Shown: positions 1-8,134 of the stretch, piece after piece
Layout: every line of letters starts with the position of its first letter
How positions within the stretch are numbered: the stretch's first letter is position 1
Assembly: GCF_022763345.1 (NCBI RefSeq)
Contig: NZ_JALEGS010000091.1
Span: forward strand, 1 to 64,000
DNA: 64,000 bases
Source of the DNA: Phaeodactylibacter sp.
GTDB taxonomy: Bacteria > Bacteroidota > Bacteroidia > Chitinophagales > Saprospiraceae
Direction: 5' to 3'
The notes under the pieces: generated by a model
Seen by the model: only the letters and a program-made list of their open reading frames with translations
Databases searched by the model: none
Told to the model about the DNA's origin: nothing
Made by a program: the position numbers and the translations under genes

Positions 1-49
1 CTAATCTATGAAATTTTCAAAGAACTTGCTCAGATGCTAAACATAGCAT

Positions 50-98
50 CTGACATTGAGTAGGTTTGCTGTGGCAAACCACTTAATCGTCAGTATAG
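50..98 (-). repeat. Interspersed MITE-like repeat, copy A (partial)
   Basis: This stretch is a near-perfect reverse copy of the left end of the repeat at 6559-6602. It holds the hairpin GGTTTGC-TGTG-GCAAACC (63-80) followed by the terminal motif ATCGTCAGTATA. Read on the minus strand the element starts at 98 and runs towards base 1. Its other end is not in the window. A further perfect hairpin (GATGCTA/TAGCATC, 32-51) lies inside. It sits about 110 bases past the argB stop, and 99-208 shows nothing else recognisable. Confidence 0.7.
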
Positions 99-208
99 AG
101 TACCTCATTCAAAAAGATGAACAAAAGCGTTTGGAAGAAAGCCATAAGGTGAAAAACCACTTAAAGTTTAGGGCCTAGGCTATAGTTGTTTTGTTCCCTG
201 CAGATGGA

Positions 209-979
209 CTAGTCAACTACTTCTGTCCCAGTCCCGGATTTCAAGCCCGCCAAATCCGCAATCACCGCCCGCTTCGCCCCCGCCTGCACCGCCCGGAAGG
301 CGTTATCTAATTTAGGCACCATGCCGTCTACGATCACACCCTCTGCCCGGTAGGCAGCGTAGCTGTCTGGATTTAAGGACGGGATGAGGGATGCCGGGTC
401 TTTGATATCTCGCATCACGCCGGGCTGCTCAAAGCAGTACTGCAATTCCACCTCGTAATCGGGCGCCAGCCCAACCGCAAGGGAAGCGGCAATGGTGTCC
501 GCATTCGTGTTGAGCAGTTGCCCCTGCCCATCGTGGGTGATGGCACAGCAGACGGGGACTAAGCCGGCCTCCAACAGGGCCCGTAGCTGCTCCGCCTGCA
601 CACTGATCACGTCCCCTGCATAGCCGTAATCCACAGCGCCGCCCCGCCGCTTTTCCGAAAGGATAATATTCGCATCCGCCCCGCTCAGCCCGATGGCCGG
701 GCAGCCGAGGGCTTGCAGCTGGGCGACGGTACGCTTGTTTTCCAGGCCAGCATATACCATCGTCACCACCTCAAGCGTGGCCTCATCGGTAAGGCGGCGG
801 CCTTCGTGCATGCGCGGAGTGATGCCCAGGGCTTTACTGACTTGGCTGGCGCGCCGCCCACCGCCGTGTACCAGGATTTTATGCCCTGGTAGCTCATGGA
901 AGTAGCGCAGGCAGTCGCTGAGGGCTTCGGGCTGCTGTAGCAGGGCCCCGCCGATTTTTAGGATGGTGAGTGTGGGCAT
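209..979 (-). CDS. argB: N-acetylglutamate (or N-succinylglutamate) kinase ArgB
   Basis: Phosphorylates the gamma-carboxylate of N-acylglutamate with ATP in the cytoplasm, the second step of arginine synthesis. The 256-residue length fits the amino-acid-kinase family. Visible family motifs are KIGGA near residue 8, VHGGG near residue 38, GLSGADANI near residue 98, NTNADTIAASLA near residue 157 and the C-terminal GMVPKL lysine motif near residue 219. It is the last gene of the minus-strand arg operon, one base after argF-prime. In Bacteroides the pathway uses succinylated intermediates, so the acyl group here is uncertain. Start is ATG at 979. Confidence 0.93.
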   Translation of the reverse strand: MPTLTILKIGGALLQQPEALSDCLRYFHELPGHKILVHGGGRRASQVSKALGITPRMHEGRRLTDEATLEVVTMVYAGLENKRTVAQLQALGCPAIGLSGADANIILSEKRRGGAVDYGYAGDVISVQAEQLRALLEAGLVPVCCAITHDGQGQLLNTNADTIAASLAVGLAPDYEVELQYCFEQPGVMRDIKDPASLIPSLNPDSYAAYRAEGVIVDGMVPKLDNAFRAVQAGAKRAVIADLAGLKSGTGTEVVD

Positions 980-980
980 G

Positions 981-1928
981 TTATTGGCTTTTCAGCAATT
1001 CTTTAATCGCCGCCATCGCCGCCCAGGTCCGGTTATTACTCTGCTCGAGATGCAGGGAGCGCGGACTGTCGATCACGGCGTCTGCAACTACCACATTGCG
1101 GCGTACCGGCAGGCAGTGCATAAAGCGGCCGTCATTGGTCACCGCCATTTTTTCCGGGCTGATCATCCAGTTGGCATCCTGGTTTTGCGCTTGCCCGTAG
1201 GCATGATAGGGCGACCAGTTTTTGACGTATACAAAGTCGGCTCCTTCCAATGCCTTTTTTTGATCGTAGATGACCGGGGTATCGCCCACGAATTCCGGAG
1301 CCAGCTCGTAGCCTTCGGGGTGGGTCAGGCAGAGGTCCACATCGGCTACCTGCATCCATTCGAGGAAAGAATTGGCGACCGCCTGTGGCAAAGCTTTGGG
1401 GTGAGGCGCCCAGCTCAATACGACCTTAGGGCGGTGGGCCGGGCGGTGCTCAGCTATTGTCACCCAGTCAGCCAGGGACTGCAGCGGGTGACGGATAGCC
1501 GATTCCAGGCTGAGGACCGGCACTTTCGCATGTGTTTTGAACTGCTCCAGTATAAAATCCTGATAATCGCGCTCGCGGTCTGTCAGGCTGGGGAAGGTGC
1601 GCACACCGATAATATCCGCGTACTGACTGATGACACCCGCCGCTTCCTTCACATGTTCTGCCTTATCGGCATTCATAATGGCCCCATCTTCAAATTCGAG
1701 CTGCCAGCCCTGACCGGCGTTGTGCACCATCACCTGCATGCCGAGGCGGAGCCCGGCTTTCTGCGTGCTCAGCCGGGTGCGGAGACTGGGGTTGAAAAAC
1801 AAGAGGACCATCGTCTTGTGCTGCCCAATGGAAAGCAGGTCTTCCGGCGGGCTTTGCTTGAGCTCCAGGGCATTTTGAACCAGCGCTGCCGGGTCCGCTA
1901 CATCGTGTACGGAAGTGAAATGCTGCAT
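981..1928 (-). CDS. argF': N-acyl-L-ornithine carbamoyltransferase (acetyl/succinyl type)
   Basis: Transfers carbamoyl phosphate to N-acylornithine rather than free ornithine. The 315-residue protein has the carbamoyl-phosphate loop FNPSLRTR (45-52) in place of the STRT motif of ordinary ArgF, plus HPLQSLAD and MHCLPVRRN, which are typical of the succinylornithine carbamoyltransferase (SOTCase) family of Bacteroides fragilis. The residue matching the published specificity position (Pro90 in SOTCase, Glu92 in Xanthomonas AOTCase) is Ala90 in the DKAEH motif. This argues against an acetyl-specific enzyme, but the substrate is inferred. It lies five bases after argC and one before argB. Confidence 0.92.
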   Translation of the reverse strand: MQHFTSVHDVADPAALVQNALELKQSPPEDLLSIGQHKTMVLLFFNPSLRTRLSTQKAGLRLGMQVMVHNAGQGWQLEFEDGAIMNADKAEHVKEAAGVISQYADIIGVRTFPSLTDRERDYQDFILEQFKTHAKVPVLSLESAIRHPLQSLADWVTIAEHRPAHRPKVVLSWAPHPKALPQAVANSFLEWMQVADVDLCLTHPEGYELAPEFVGDTPVIYDQKKALEGADFVYVKNWSPYHAYGQAQNQDANWMISPEKMAVTNDGRFMHCLPVRRNVVVADAVIDSPRSLHLEQSNNRTWAAMAAIKELLKSQ

Positions 1929-1933
1929 AAGGT

Positions 1934-2914
1934 TTAGAATTGAGAAGGTTTGAGCCGCAGGCCAGCCGCTTCGTCCAGCCCAAACAGCAGGTTCATATTT
2001 TGTACCGCCTGCCCGGATGCGCCCTTGAGCAGGTTGTCGATCATACTGACGATGAGAAGCTTGCCTTCATGCCAGTCGAGGTAAACGATGCCTTTGTTGG
2101 TGTTCACCACCTGCTTGAGGTCCGGATTGGTGGGCGAACAGAATACAAAGGGGGAATCCGTGTAAAACTCCTCGAACAGCTCCGTGGCTTTTTCAGCTTT
2201 CAGGTCCGTATACAGGTAGGCACTTGCGTAAATACCCCTGGGGAAATTGCCCCGCAGCGGCAGGAAGTTGATGTCCATATCAAAATCAGGCTGCAACATG
2301 CGTACGCTCTGCCCAATTTCCTGTAGATGCTGATGCCGGAAGGCTTTGTAGATGGAGATATTGTTGTTGCGCCAGCTGAAGTGGGTGGTGGCGGAAGGCG
2401 CCTGCCCTGCCCCGGTGGAACCCGTAACGGCGTGCACGTGCACATGGTCTTCCAGCAGCCCGTTTTTAGCCAGAGGCAGCAGCGCCAGCTGAATCGCCGT
2501 GGCAAAGCAGCCCGGGTTGGCAATACGCGTAGCCGAGCGGATGCGGTCGCGCTGCAGCTCGGGCAGGCCGTATACAAAATCATGGTCTTCGTTTTCCGCC
2601 CGGAAGTCCGTGCTCAGGTCAATGATGCGGACCTCCTCCGGCACTTCATTTTCCGAAAGGAAGCTGGCCGAGCGGCCGTGCCCCATGCAGAGGAAGAGCA
2701 CATCCACACTGCCATAGTCTGCTTCGGCCTGAAAATGGAGGTAAGTCTCGCCCAGCAGGCTGGTATGCAATGCAGTGACCGGTTGGCCTGCCTGACTATT
2801 ACTTTGTACCCAGGCGATTTCAACATCCGGATGATTGATAAGAATACGGAGCAGTTCTCCGGCCGTGTAGCCCGCTCCGCCTACAATACCTGCGTTAATC
2901 ATCTTTTGATGCAT
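1934..2914 (-). CDS. argC: N-acetyl-gamma-glutamyl-phosphate reductase ArgC
   Basis: NADPH-dependent reductase of the acylglutamyl phosphate made by ArgB. The 326-residue protein starts with the Rossmann motif GIVGGAGYTAGEL, has the active-site region NPGCFATA with its catalytic cysteine near residue 151, and HAVTGSTGAGQ further on; these are family signatures. The called ATG at 2914 overlaps the argG end by 20 bases. A second in-frame ATG at 2902 gives a start more like other ArgC proteins and is a fair alternative. The overlap suggests translational coupling within the arg operon. Confidence 0.93.
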   Translation of the reverse strand: MHQKMINAGIVGGAGYTAGELLRILINHPDVEIAWVQSNSQAGQPVTALHTSLLGETYLHFQAEADYGSVDVLFLCMGHGRSASFLSENEVPEEVRIIDLSTDFRAENEDHDFVYGLPELQRDRIRSATRIANPGCFATAIQLALLPLAKNGLLEDHVHVHAVTGSTGAGQAPSATTHFSWRNNNISIYKAFRHQHLQEIGQSVRMLQPDFDMDINFLPLRGNFPRGIYASAYLYTDLKAEKATELFEEFYTDSPFVFCSPTNPDLKQVVNTNKGIVYLDWHEGKLLIVSMIDNLLKGASGQAVQNMNLLFGLDEAAGLRLKPSQF

Positions 2915-4106
2915 TTTGCTGTACGAAATGGTGGATTTTTAGGTTGGTCGACAGGATTTTGGTGAAGCCTTTGACATCCTCCCCGCTCCAGGCCTTGTTC
3001 ATCTCCCCGTACTGCCCAAAGCCGCTGTTCATCAGGTCGTAACCTGACTGAATACCAATGAGCTCAAAGCGGTAGGGGTGCAGTTTGACGGTAACGCTAC
3101 CAGTCACTGTCGCCTGTGTTTCAGTCAGGAAGGTTTCGATATTGCGCATCACCGGCTCCAGCAGTTGCCCCTCGTGCAACAGCATGCCGTACCAATTAGC
3201 CAGTTGCTCTTTCCAGTACTGCTGCCACTTGGTAAGCGTGTGCTTTTCCAGCAAATGGTGCGCTTTGATGATAATGAGCGGTGCTGCCGCTTCAAAACCC
3301 ACCCGCCCCTTGATGCCGATGATGGTATCGCCCACGTGCATATCGCGGCCGATGGCGTAGGGGGCTGCCAATTCCTGCAGTGCTTGTATGGCTTCCAGCG
3401 GGTGGGAGAAGGTATGGCCATTGAGCCCGGTAAGCTCTCCTTTGTTGAAGTGGAGGGTAGCCTCCTGTGGCTCTGTTTGCTTAAGTGGGCTAGGGTAGGC
3501 CTCTTCCGGCAAGGTTTGGTGGGAAGTCAGGGTTTCCGCGCCGCCTACACTTGTGCCCCATACGCCCTGATTGATGGAGTATTTGGCTTTTTCCCAGGGC
3601 CAGTCGATGCCATGCTTTTTCAGGTAGTCGATTTCTTCCTGCCGGGACAGTTGCCTATCGCGGATGGGCGTGATGACTTGCAGGTTGTTGCCCAGCACCT
3701 CGAAGACCAGGTCAAAACGGACCTGATCATTACCAGCGCCGGTACTGCCGTGGGCTACGGCATCTGCGCCCAGGCTATTGGCATATTTTACCGTCTCCAG
3801 CGCCTGAAACATCCGCTCCGCACTTACGCTCAGCGGGTAGGTGTTGTTGCGGAGCACGTTGCCGTAAATGAGGTAGCGCAGGCATTGGTCGTAGTAGGTG
3901 GGCAGGGCGTCTACAGCTTTATAGGATGCCGCGCCCAGCTGTAGGGCTTTCCTTTCCAGCGCTTTGAGCTCCTCGGAGGAGAATCCGCCGGTATTTACCG
4001 TGAGAGCATGCACTTCCATGCCTTTATCGGCGGTCAGGTGTTTTACGCAAAAAGAAGTATCGAGGCCGCCGCTGTAGGCGAGGACCACTTTAGGTGGTTG
4101 GCTCAT
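2895..4106 (-). CDS. argG: Argininosuccinate synthase ArgG
   Basis: Joins citrulline and aspartate using ATP to form argininosuccinate. The 403-residue length fits the family. The N-terminal PP-loop ATP motif AYSGGLDTSF is at residues 10-19 and HGSTGAGNDQVRF lies near residues 119-131. It is the second gene of the operon, 14 bases after the GNAT gene, and overlaps argC. The final enzyme, argininosuccinate lyase (argH), and the aminotransferase argD are not in the window. Confidence 0.96.
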   Translation of the reverse strand: MSQPPKVVLAYSGGLDTSFCVKHLTADKGMEVHALTVNTGGFSSEELKALERKALQLGAASYKAVDALPTYYDQCLRYLIYGNVLRNNTYPLSVSAERMFQALETVKYANSLGADAVAHGSTGAGNDQVRFDLVFEVLGNNLQVITPIRDRQLSRQEEIDYLKKHGIDWPWEKAKYSINQGVWGTSVGGAETLTSHQTLPEEAYPSPLKQTEPQEATLHFNKGELTGLNGHTFSHPLEAIQALQELAAPYAIGRDMHVGDTIIGIKGRVGFEAAAPLIIIKAHHLLEKHTLTKWQQYWKEQLANWYGMLLHEGQLLEPVMRNIETFLTETQATVTGSVTVKLHPYRFELIGIQSGYDLMNSGFGQYGEMNKAWSGEDVKGFTKILSTNLKIHHFVQQNASKDD

Positions 4107-4120
4107 ATTTATTGAAGGGT

Positions 4121-4702
4121 TTAACGTTGGTTGACAATCATGTCGCTCCTATCGTAGGCCATGGCATCTGCCTCCTCTTTGGAAGGCGCGAGCATGGCTG
4201 TGCACAGGCACATCCGGCGCTGATTGCGGTCGAGGATATCATAGTTGGGGCAAGACTTGCAGCCGGCCCAGAAGGCCTCATCCTGTGTCAGTTCAGAGAA
4301 AGTGACCGGCCGGTAGCCCAGGTCGGAGTTGATACGCATGACGGCCATGCTCGTGGTGATACCGAATAGTTTGGCCTGCGGGTACTTGTTGCGCGAAAGC
4401 TCGAAAGCTTTGGCTTTGATTTGCCGGGCCAGGCCGTGCTGCCGGTACTGCGGGAAGACGATGAGGCCCGAATTAGCGACGTAGCGCTCGTGGCTCCATA
4501 CTTCTATGTAGCAAAAGCCGGCTACCTTACCGTCCTGAAGGGCGATAATGGCGTTGCCATTCTGGATTTTAGTACGGATGTACTCGGGCTGTCGCTGAGC
4601 GATACCGGTACCACGGGCGCGGGCAGACTCAGCGTACTCGCGGCAGATTTCTTCAGCATAAGCCTCGTGAGCAGCGTCCGCTATTTGGATATCAAACTTC
4701 AT
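4121..4702 (-). CDS. GNAT-family acyltransferase, probable acylglutamate synthase of the arg operon
   Basis: A 193-residue GNAT-fold protein placed first in the arg operon. The acyl-CoA binding region is visible as VFPQYRQHGLARQIKAKA (about residues 103-120). A cysteine-rich C-terminal part (CKSCPNYDILDRNQRRMCLC) with four cysteines could bind metal or iron-sulfur, which is unusual for a GNAT enzyme. A GNAT gene beside argG in Bacteroides thetaiotaomicron has been linked genetically to the acylglutamate synthase step, so the same role (acetyl- or succinyl-glutamate synthase) is inferred here. ATG at 4702. Confidence 0.75.
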   Translation of the reverse strand: MKFDIQIADAAHEAYAEEICREYAESARARGTGIAQRQPEYIRTKIQNGNAIIALQDGKVAGFCYIEVWSHERYVANSGLIVFPQYRQHGLARQIKAKAFELSRNKYPQAKLFGITTSMAVMRINSDLGYRPVTFSELTQDEAFWAGCKSCPNYDILDRNQRRMCLCTAMLAPSKEEADAMAYDRSDMIVNQR

Positions 4703-4723
4703 GTGTCAAATTGATGCATTTAA

Positions 4724-4745
4724 CATTTGGTACAGAGACCAAATG
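4724..4745 (-). promoter_or_regulatory. Inverted repeat, candidate arg-operon operator
   Basis: A perfect inverted repeat with 8-base arms, CATTTGGT and ACCAAATG, separated by ACAGAG. It begins 22 bases upstream of the first arg-operon start codon. On the minus strand one arm overlaps a weak Bacteroidota-like promoter (TTTG, 16 bases, TACCATTTG). That would suit a repressor such as an ArgR-type protein, but no regulator gene is visible nearby. Confidence 0.4.
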
Positions 4746-5068
4746 GTATTCAGATTGATGAATGCAAAACATGGTTTTATTTTCAGCAGGGAAAAGGAAA
4801 GGGTAAGCAAAGCTACACCCCGGACGGGTTATATGTTAAGTATACGCCCCTATGGGCGACGTGGGAAGCGTCGACGAGCACCTGCCGGGAATGTCCGCAG
4901 GAATAATGGTGAAGTGATAATATTTGCTACGTCGTGTTGCATTTAGACATGCAATCTATAGGAGATTTCAAGAAAATGCAAAATTTGCCCGGAAAAAATT
5001 AAAATTTGCCCTTTTGTGATCTAGTGCATTGAAGGAAAACAGCCAAAGCCAGAGATTTGCAGCAAAAA
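4746..5068. other. Intergenic region between arg operon and DUF202 gene
   Basis: This gap separates the divergent arg operon and the DUF202 gene. Beyond the inverted repeat at 4724-4745 I see no convincing gene. A short open frame on the plus strand (4701-4946) has a composition and sequence unlike a real protein. Confidence 0.5.
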
Positions 5069-5332
5069 ATGAGTCAAAAGGCACCCTTGATTACCCGAGA
5101 TGTTTTGGCCATAGAGCGCACAAGACTGGCCAATGAGCGCACTTTTCTGGCCTACTTTCGAACTGCCGTCGTTTTTCTAAGTGCAGGATTTGCTATACTT
5201 GAGATGTCCGCCCTGGAGGAAATCCGGCCTCTTGGCTGGTTCCTCCTATGTCTATCCCCATTAATTCTGGCCGTAGGTATCGGTCGCTTAGTTTACATCC
5301 GCGCGCACATCAAAAAATACTATCAGTTGTGA
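5069..5332 (+). CDS. DUF202 family small membrane protein
   Basis: An 87-residue protein with the DUF202 hallmark LANERTFLAYFRTA near residues 20-33. Two hydrophobic segments follow (about 33-50 and 57-76), so it should sit in the inner membrane with two helices. Function of the family is not established. ATG at 5069 was chosen over an in-frame TTG at 5057. It is a single-gene unit followed at once by a strong terminator. Confidence 0.85.
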   Translation: MSQKAPLITRDVLAIERTRLANERTFLAYFRTAVVFLSAGFAILEMSALEEIRPLGWFLLCLSPLILAVGIGRLVYIRAHIKKYYQL

Positions 5333-5402
5333 CAGTGCAGTTGCTTTTTACCGGCACAACCACTATATTTGAGGTACCAAACTACTTTTTAAGGAACAAA
5401 AA

Positions 5403-5439
5403 CCTCCGTAGCTGAAGGGCTGCGGGGGTTTTGTTTTTT
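5403..5439 (+). terminator. Rho-independent terminator after the DUF202 gene
   Basis: Stem CCTCCGTAGC / GCTGCGGGGG with G-U pairs, a six-base loop, then TTTTGTTTTTT. Confidence 0.85.
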
Positions 5440-5483
5440 AATCTTCAGCCCAAAACTCAGGGATTATCACGTACCTGAGAAAA

Positions 5484-5524
5484 GGAAAAAGCCACACCCG
5501 GCAACTCCGGATGCAGCTTTTTTC
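5484..5524 (-). terminator. Terminator-like hairpin after the AT-hook gene
   Basis: Arms GGAAAAAGC and GCTTTTTTC flank an inner CCGG/CCGG pair. A-runs and T-runs on both sides let it work in either direction; it lies just past the AT-hook gene stop on the minus strand. Confidence 0.65.
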
Positions 5525-5557
5525 TGGGCAAGTCAGTCAGATTGTGATTTCAGTGCT

Positions 5558-6304
5558 CTATTTCTCAACGTATTTTTTAGGCAGCTCGCCGGAAGCACTC
5601 ACCCACTCCTGTAGTGCATAAGCAAATCCTCGGCCGGAGTGTTCTACCTTAGCCAAAAGGCCTTTCTTATTAGCTAGTTTGTGGAGGCTGGCATTCAGCT
5701 TAGTCTTGATCTGTGCAGCGCCCAGCTTTATGGAAGGTTCTGCCACTCCTATTTTCGTCAGTTCAGCAGTGGTCAATACTTTGCCTTTTTCATTGAGGCT
5801 TTTCAATACAAAATCATCCCATTCTGACAGGCGGTAGCCCGGGACATCCTCATTGGCAGGCGTCTCTTTTGCCGTTTGGCTCGCCTTGTCTTTAGCGGCC
5901 TTAGGCTTGGTTTCTGTCGTTGCTTTCTTTTTGCTTTTGGAGCCAGGCGGGCGCCCAGGGCCCTTTCCTTTTCCTTTTGTCTTGCCTGCCGCAGGTTTTG
6001 TGGCCTTTTTCTCTGTGGTTTTCTTATTCTTGGCACCCTTTGGACGACCGCGCCCTTTGGTCTTTGGAGCCGCTTTCTGCTCTTGCTCCTTTGCTTTTTC
6101 AGGAGTGGCCTCTACCTGAGGTACTTCCACGGTGGCTGTTGAAATTTCCAGGCCGAGCGCTCTTTCTGCTTCAGATAAGTAACCTTCCAGTTCGCTGACC
6201 ATAGATTGCGTCCTCACCACCTGATATTGCAATTTTCTAAGGTCAGAAGTATACTTATTGATTAGATCCCTTAGTTCCAAAGGGGATAACTTTTTAAAAT
6301 CCAT
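5558..6304 (-). CDS. AT-hook, histone-H1-like DNA-binding protein
   Basis: A 248-residue protein in three parts. Residues 1-50 look like a coiled-coil helix pair. Residues 70-150 are a lysine/alanine/proline-rich low-complexity tail carrying two AT-hook motifs, RGRPKG (85-90) and PGRPPG (116-121). Residues 155-235 form a compact region resembling a winged helix, ending near GFAYALQEW. AT-hooks bind the minor groove of AT-rich DNA, so a nucleoid-organising or regulatory role is likely. The combination of an oligomerising N-terminus with a DNA-binding tail and globular end resembles an H1-like architecture. A TAGTTTTG -7 box lies upstream at 6342-6349. Confidence 0.75.
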   Translation of the reverse strand: MDFKKLSPLELRDLINKYTSDLRKLQYQVVRTQSMVSELEGYLSEAERALGLEISTATVEVPQVEATPEKAKEQEQKAAPKTKGRGRPKGAKNKKTTEKKATKPAAGKTKGKGKGPGRPPGSKSKKKATTETKPKAAKDKASQTAKETPANEDVPGYRLSEWDDFVLKSLNEKGKVLTTAELTKIGVAEPSIKLGAAQIKTKLNASLHKLANKKGLLAKVEHSGRGFAYALQEWVSASGELPKKYVEK

Positions 6305-6341
6305 TTTCTGTTATTTTTTTATTTCGTTCTCAATTAAAATG

Positions 6342-6349
6342 CAAAACTA
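6342..6349 (-). promoter_or_regulatory. Promoter -7 box of the AT-hook gene
   Basis: TAGTTTTG on the minus strand matches the Bacteroidota consensus TAnnTTTG, 38 bases upstream of the start codon, in AT-rich DNA. Confidence 0.6.
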
Positions 6350-6980
6350 ATTAAAACGTTTAATTTACTGCCTTTTTTCTATTAAATTTCAAAATAGATA
6401 AAATAAGAGCGATAATCAACAATGAAGCAATGGCAGGCATTCTAAGTATTGATTTTAACATTGAAGCCTTATTTGTCCTTCCTGAATTTTAAAGATATAA
6501 CCTATCCTACGTTGTATCATTATCCTGACAGCACCTCAAAAAATGGGCAGACTATGTTTATACTGACGATTAAGTGGTTTGCCATAGCAAACCTACTCAA
6601 TGCTTGCCCGTGTCTCCTCACTTGTGGGCTTTGGCCACCGGAGACTATACTTAAAGGCAGGAGGGTCAGCATTTACACTGAGAAGTGGCTTGCGCCTGTC
6701 CTGACAAGCTACGCTTCGTCAGTGGCCGATGTCGCAAACCACTTCGTATTGCGTATAAAGTTTATCCCAACCACAAATCGAGTGCCCGGTTAAGCTGTTG
6801 AGGCTAAGCAGACCGCTCAACTGCCCAATCATCAGGCAGATAAAGGGTATTTCAAACCTCTCCATCTTATAGTCATCCAGCGTTTATCGAAAAAAATGGA
6901 GAATTTAACGGACATGGTGTAAGATTGGGGCATCACAAGGCGTTAACAGCCTGTTGTTCAAACCAAAACACCCGACCACT
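6350..6980. other. Long intergenic region
   Basis: About 630 bases between two divergent genes. It contains the 199-base repeat copy B-C (6559-6757). Outside that repeat I see no protein-coding or RNA gene. Confidence 0.5.
6559..6757 (+). repeat. Interspersed MITE-like repeat, copy B-C (complete)
   Basis: This element starts TATACTGACGATTAAGTGGT and ends with GCAAACCACTT...GCGTATA, so its tips are imperfect terminal inverted repeats of about 25 bases (TATAC...AAGTGGTTTGC). The left end carries hairpin GGTTTGC-CATA-GCAAACC (6577-6594). An inner hairpin, CTGAC AAGC TAC GCTT C GTCAG, lies near 6701-6722. The left 44 bases match copy A almost exactly in reverse, and the right end matches copy D. 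No open reading frame inside, so it would need an enzyme in trans to move. Confidence 0.75.
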
Positions 6981-8117
6981 ATGTCAAAGGTTAAGCAATT
7001 CCTACTGTATTGTTCCGGAGCAGATACGGCCATTCTCGAAAAGTGCCCCACAGATGAAAACAAGTTTATCGGCATCGGCGGTACGGTCCTTTTCACTGGC
7101 TTACTGGCATTTTTCTCTGCCGGCTATGCCGTGTATACTGTTTTTGACAATTATTTCTTTGCTTTCGTATTTGGCCTGATTTGGGGGCTGATGATCTTCA
7201 ACCTTGATAGGTACATCGTAGCCAGCATGAAAAAGCGCGGAACATTCTGGAAGGACTTCGCAATTGCCTTTCCCCGCCTGCTGATGGCGGTATTGCTTGC
7301 GCTGGTCATTTCTAAGCCTCTGGAGCTAAAAATCTTCGAAAAGGAGATAAACGCCGAATTGCTGGTGATGGAACAAGAGGTCTTTAAAGACCAGGAGGCT
7401 ACCATACAGGATCGCTACCAGTCGTCTATCCAAGCCCACCTCGACCGCATACAGGGGCTGCAAACCGAAATCAACACTCAGGCCGCCATACGTGACACAC
7501 TCGCCCTGATGGCCCTAAAAGAAGCAGATGGCACTGGTGGGTCGGGCAACAAAAACCTCGGCCCTATTTACCGTGCTAAAAAGGCAGATGCCGATAAAGC
7601 GGAAGCCGAACTGCAAACCATTAAAATGCGTGCCCTCCCGTTAATCGCTGAGCAGGAGGCCGCAGTAACCGAGCTGGACAGCATGATGAAAGCAGACATC
7701 GCCGGGCTGGAGCGGGGCGCTTACGGAGGCATGGCGGCTCGCATGGAAGCGCTGCACCGGCTGGGCTCGGAAAGCGATGCGATTTACTGGGCCAGCATTT
7801 TTATCATGCTACTTTTCATAGCAGTCGAAACGGCACCAATTTTTGTCAAGCTCATTTCACCGCGCAGCCCCTACGACTACCTGCTGTACAACTATGAGCA
7901 TGAGTTTGAGATGGACAACCTCGAAAAGGTAAGCCTCCGGAACAATGCCATCAAAAATAAGGTGCGGTTCGATACCGAAACCAGCCTGTACCGGACTCAG
8001 CAAGAGATCAAAATAGAAAAAGAGCTGACCAATACCTATCTGCGCCGCAAAAAAGAAGCGATTGAGCAGACCCCTGTGGAGTGGGAGCGCCCACCGTTCC
8101 TCCGGGAAGCAAGCTAG
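6981..8117 (+). CDS. DUF4407 domain membrane protein
   Basis: A 378-residue protein with the DUF4407 pattern: a short conserved N-terminus, two pairs of membrane segments near residues 33-80 and 95-115 (including NLDRYIV), a long charged coiled-coil middle (about 125-255), one more membrane segment (about 267-288) and a basic cytoplasmic tail ending in an ERPPF motif. The coiled coil is probably outside the membrane. The family's function is unknown. ATG at 6981 was preferred over a TTG at 6954. Confidence 0.85.
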   Translation: MSKVKQFLLYCSGADTAILEKCPTDENKFIGIGGTVLFTGLLAFFSAGYAVYTVFDNYFFAFVFGLIWGLMIFNLDRYIVASMKKRGTFWKDFAIAFPRLLMAVLLALVISKPLELKIFEKEINAELLVMEQEVFKDQEATIQDRYQSSIQAHLDRIQGLQTEINTQAAIRDTLALMALKEADGTGGSGNKNLGPIYRAKKADADKAEAELQTIKMRALPLIAEQEAAVTELDSMMKADIAGLERGAYGGMAARMEALHRLGSESDAIYWASIFIMLLFIAVETAPIFVKLISPRSPYDYLLYNYEHEFEMDNLEKVSLRNNAIKNKVRFDTETSLYRTQQEIKIEKELTNTYLRRKKEAIEQTPVEWERPPFLREAS

Positions 8118-8134
8118 GCGTTCGCCCAATAGCA

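Noticed and set aside
963..1937. Long open frame opposite argF-prime, and similar long frames opposite hisS, pheS, gatA-MutS and the oxidoreductase
   Set aside because: They are mirror frames of well-recognised genes in GC-rich DNA and have no family motifs of their own.
4701..4946. An 81-residue open frame upstream of the DUF202 gene
   Set aside because: It covers the arg-operon promoter and inverted repeat, and its basic low-complexity sequence resembles no protein.
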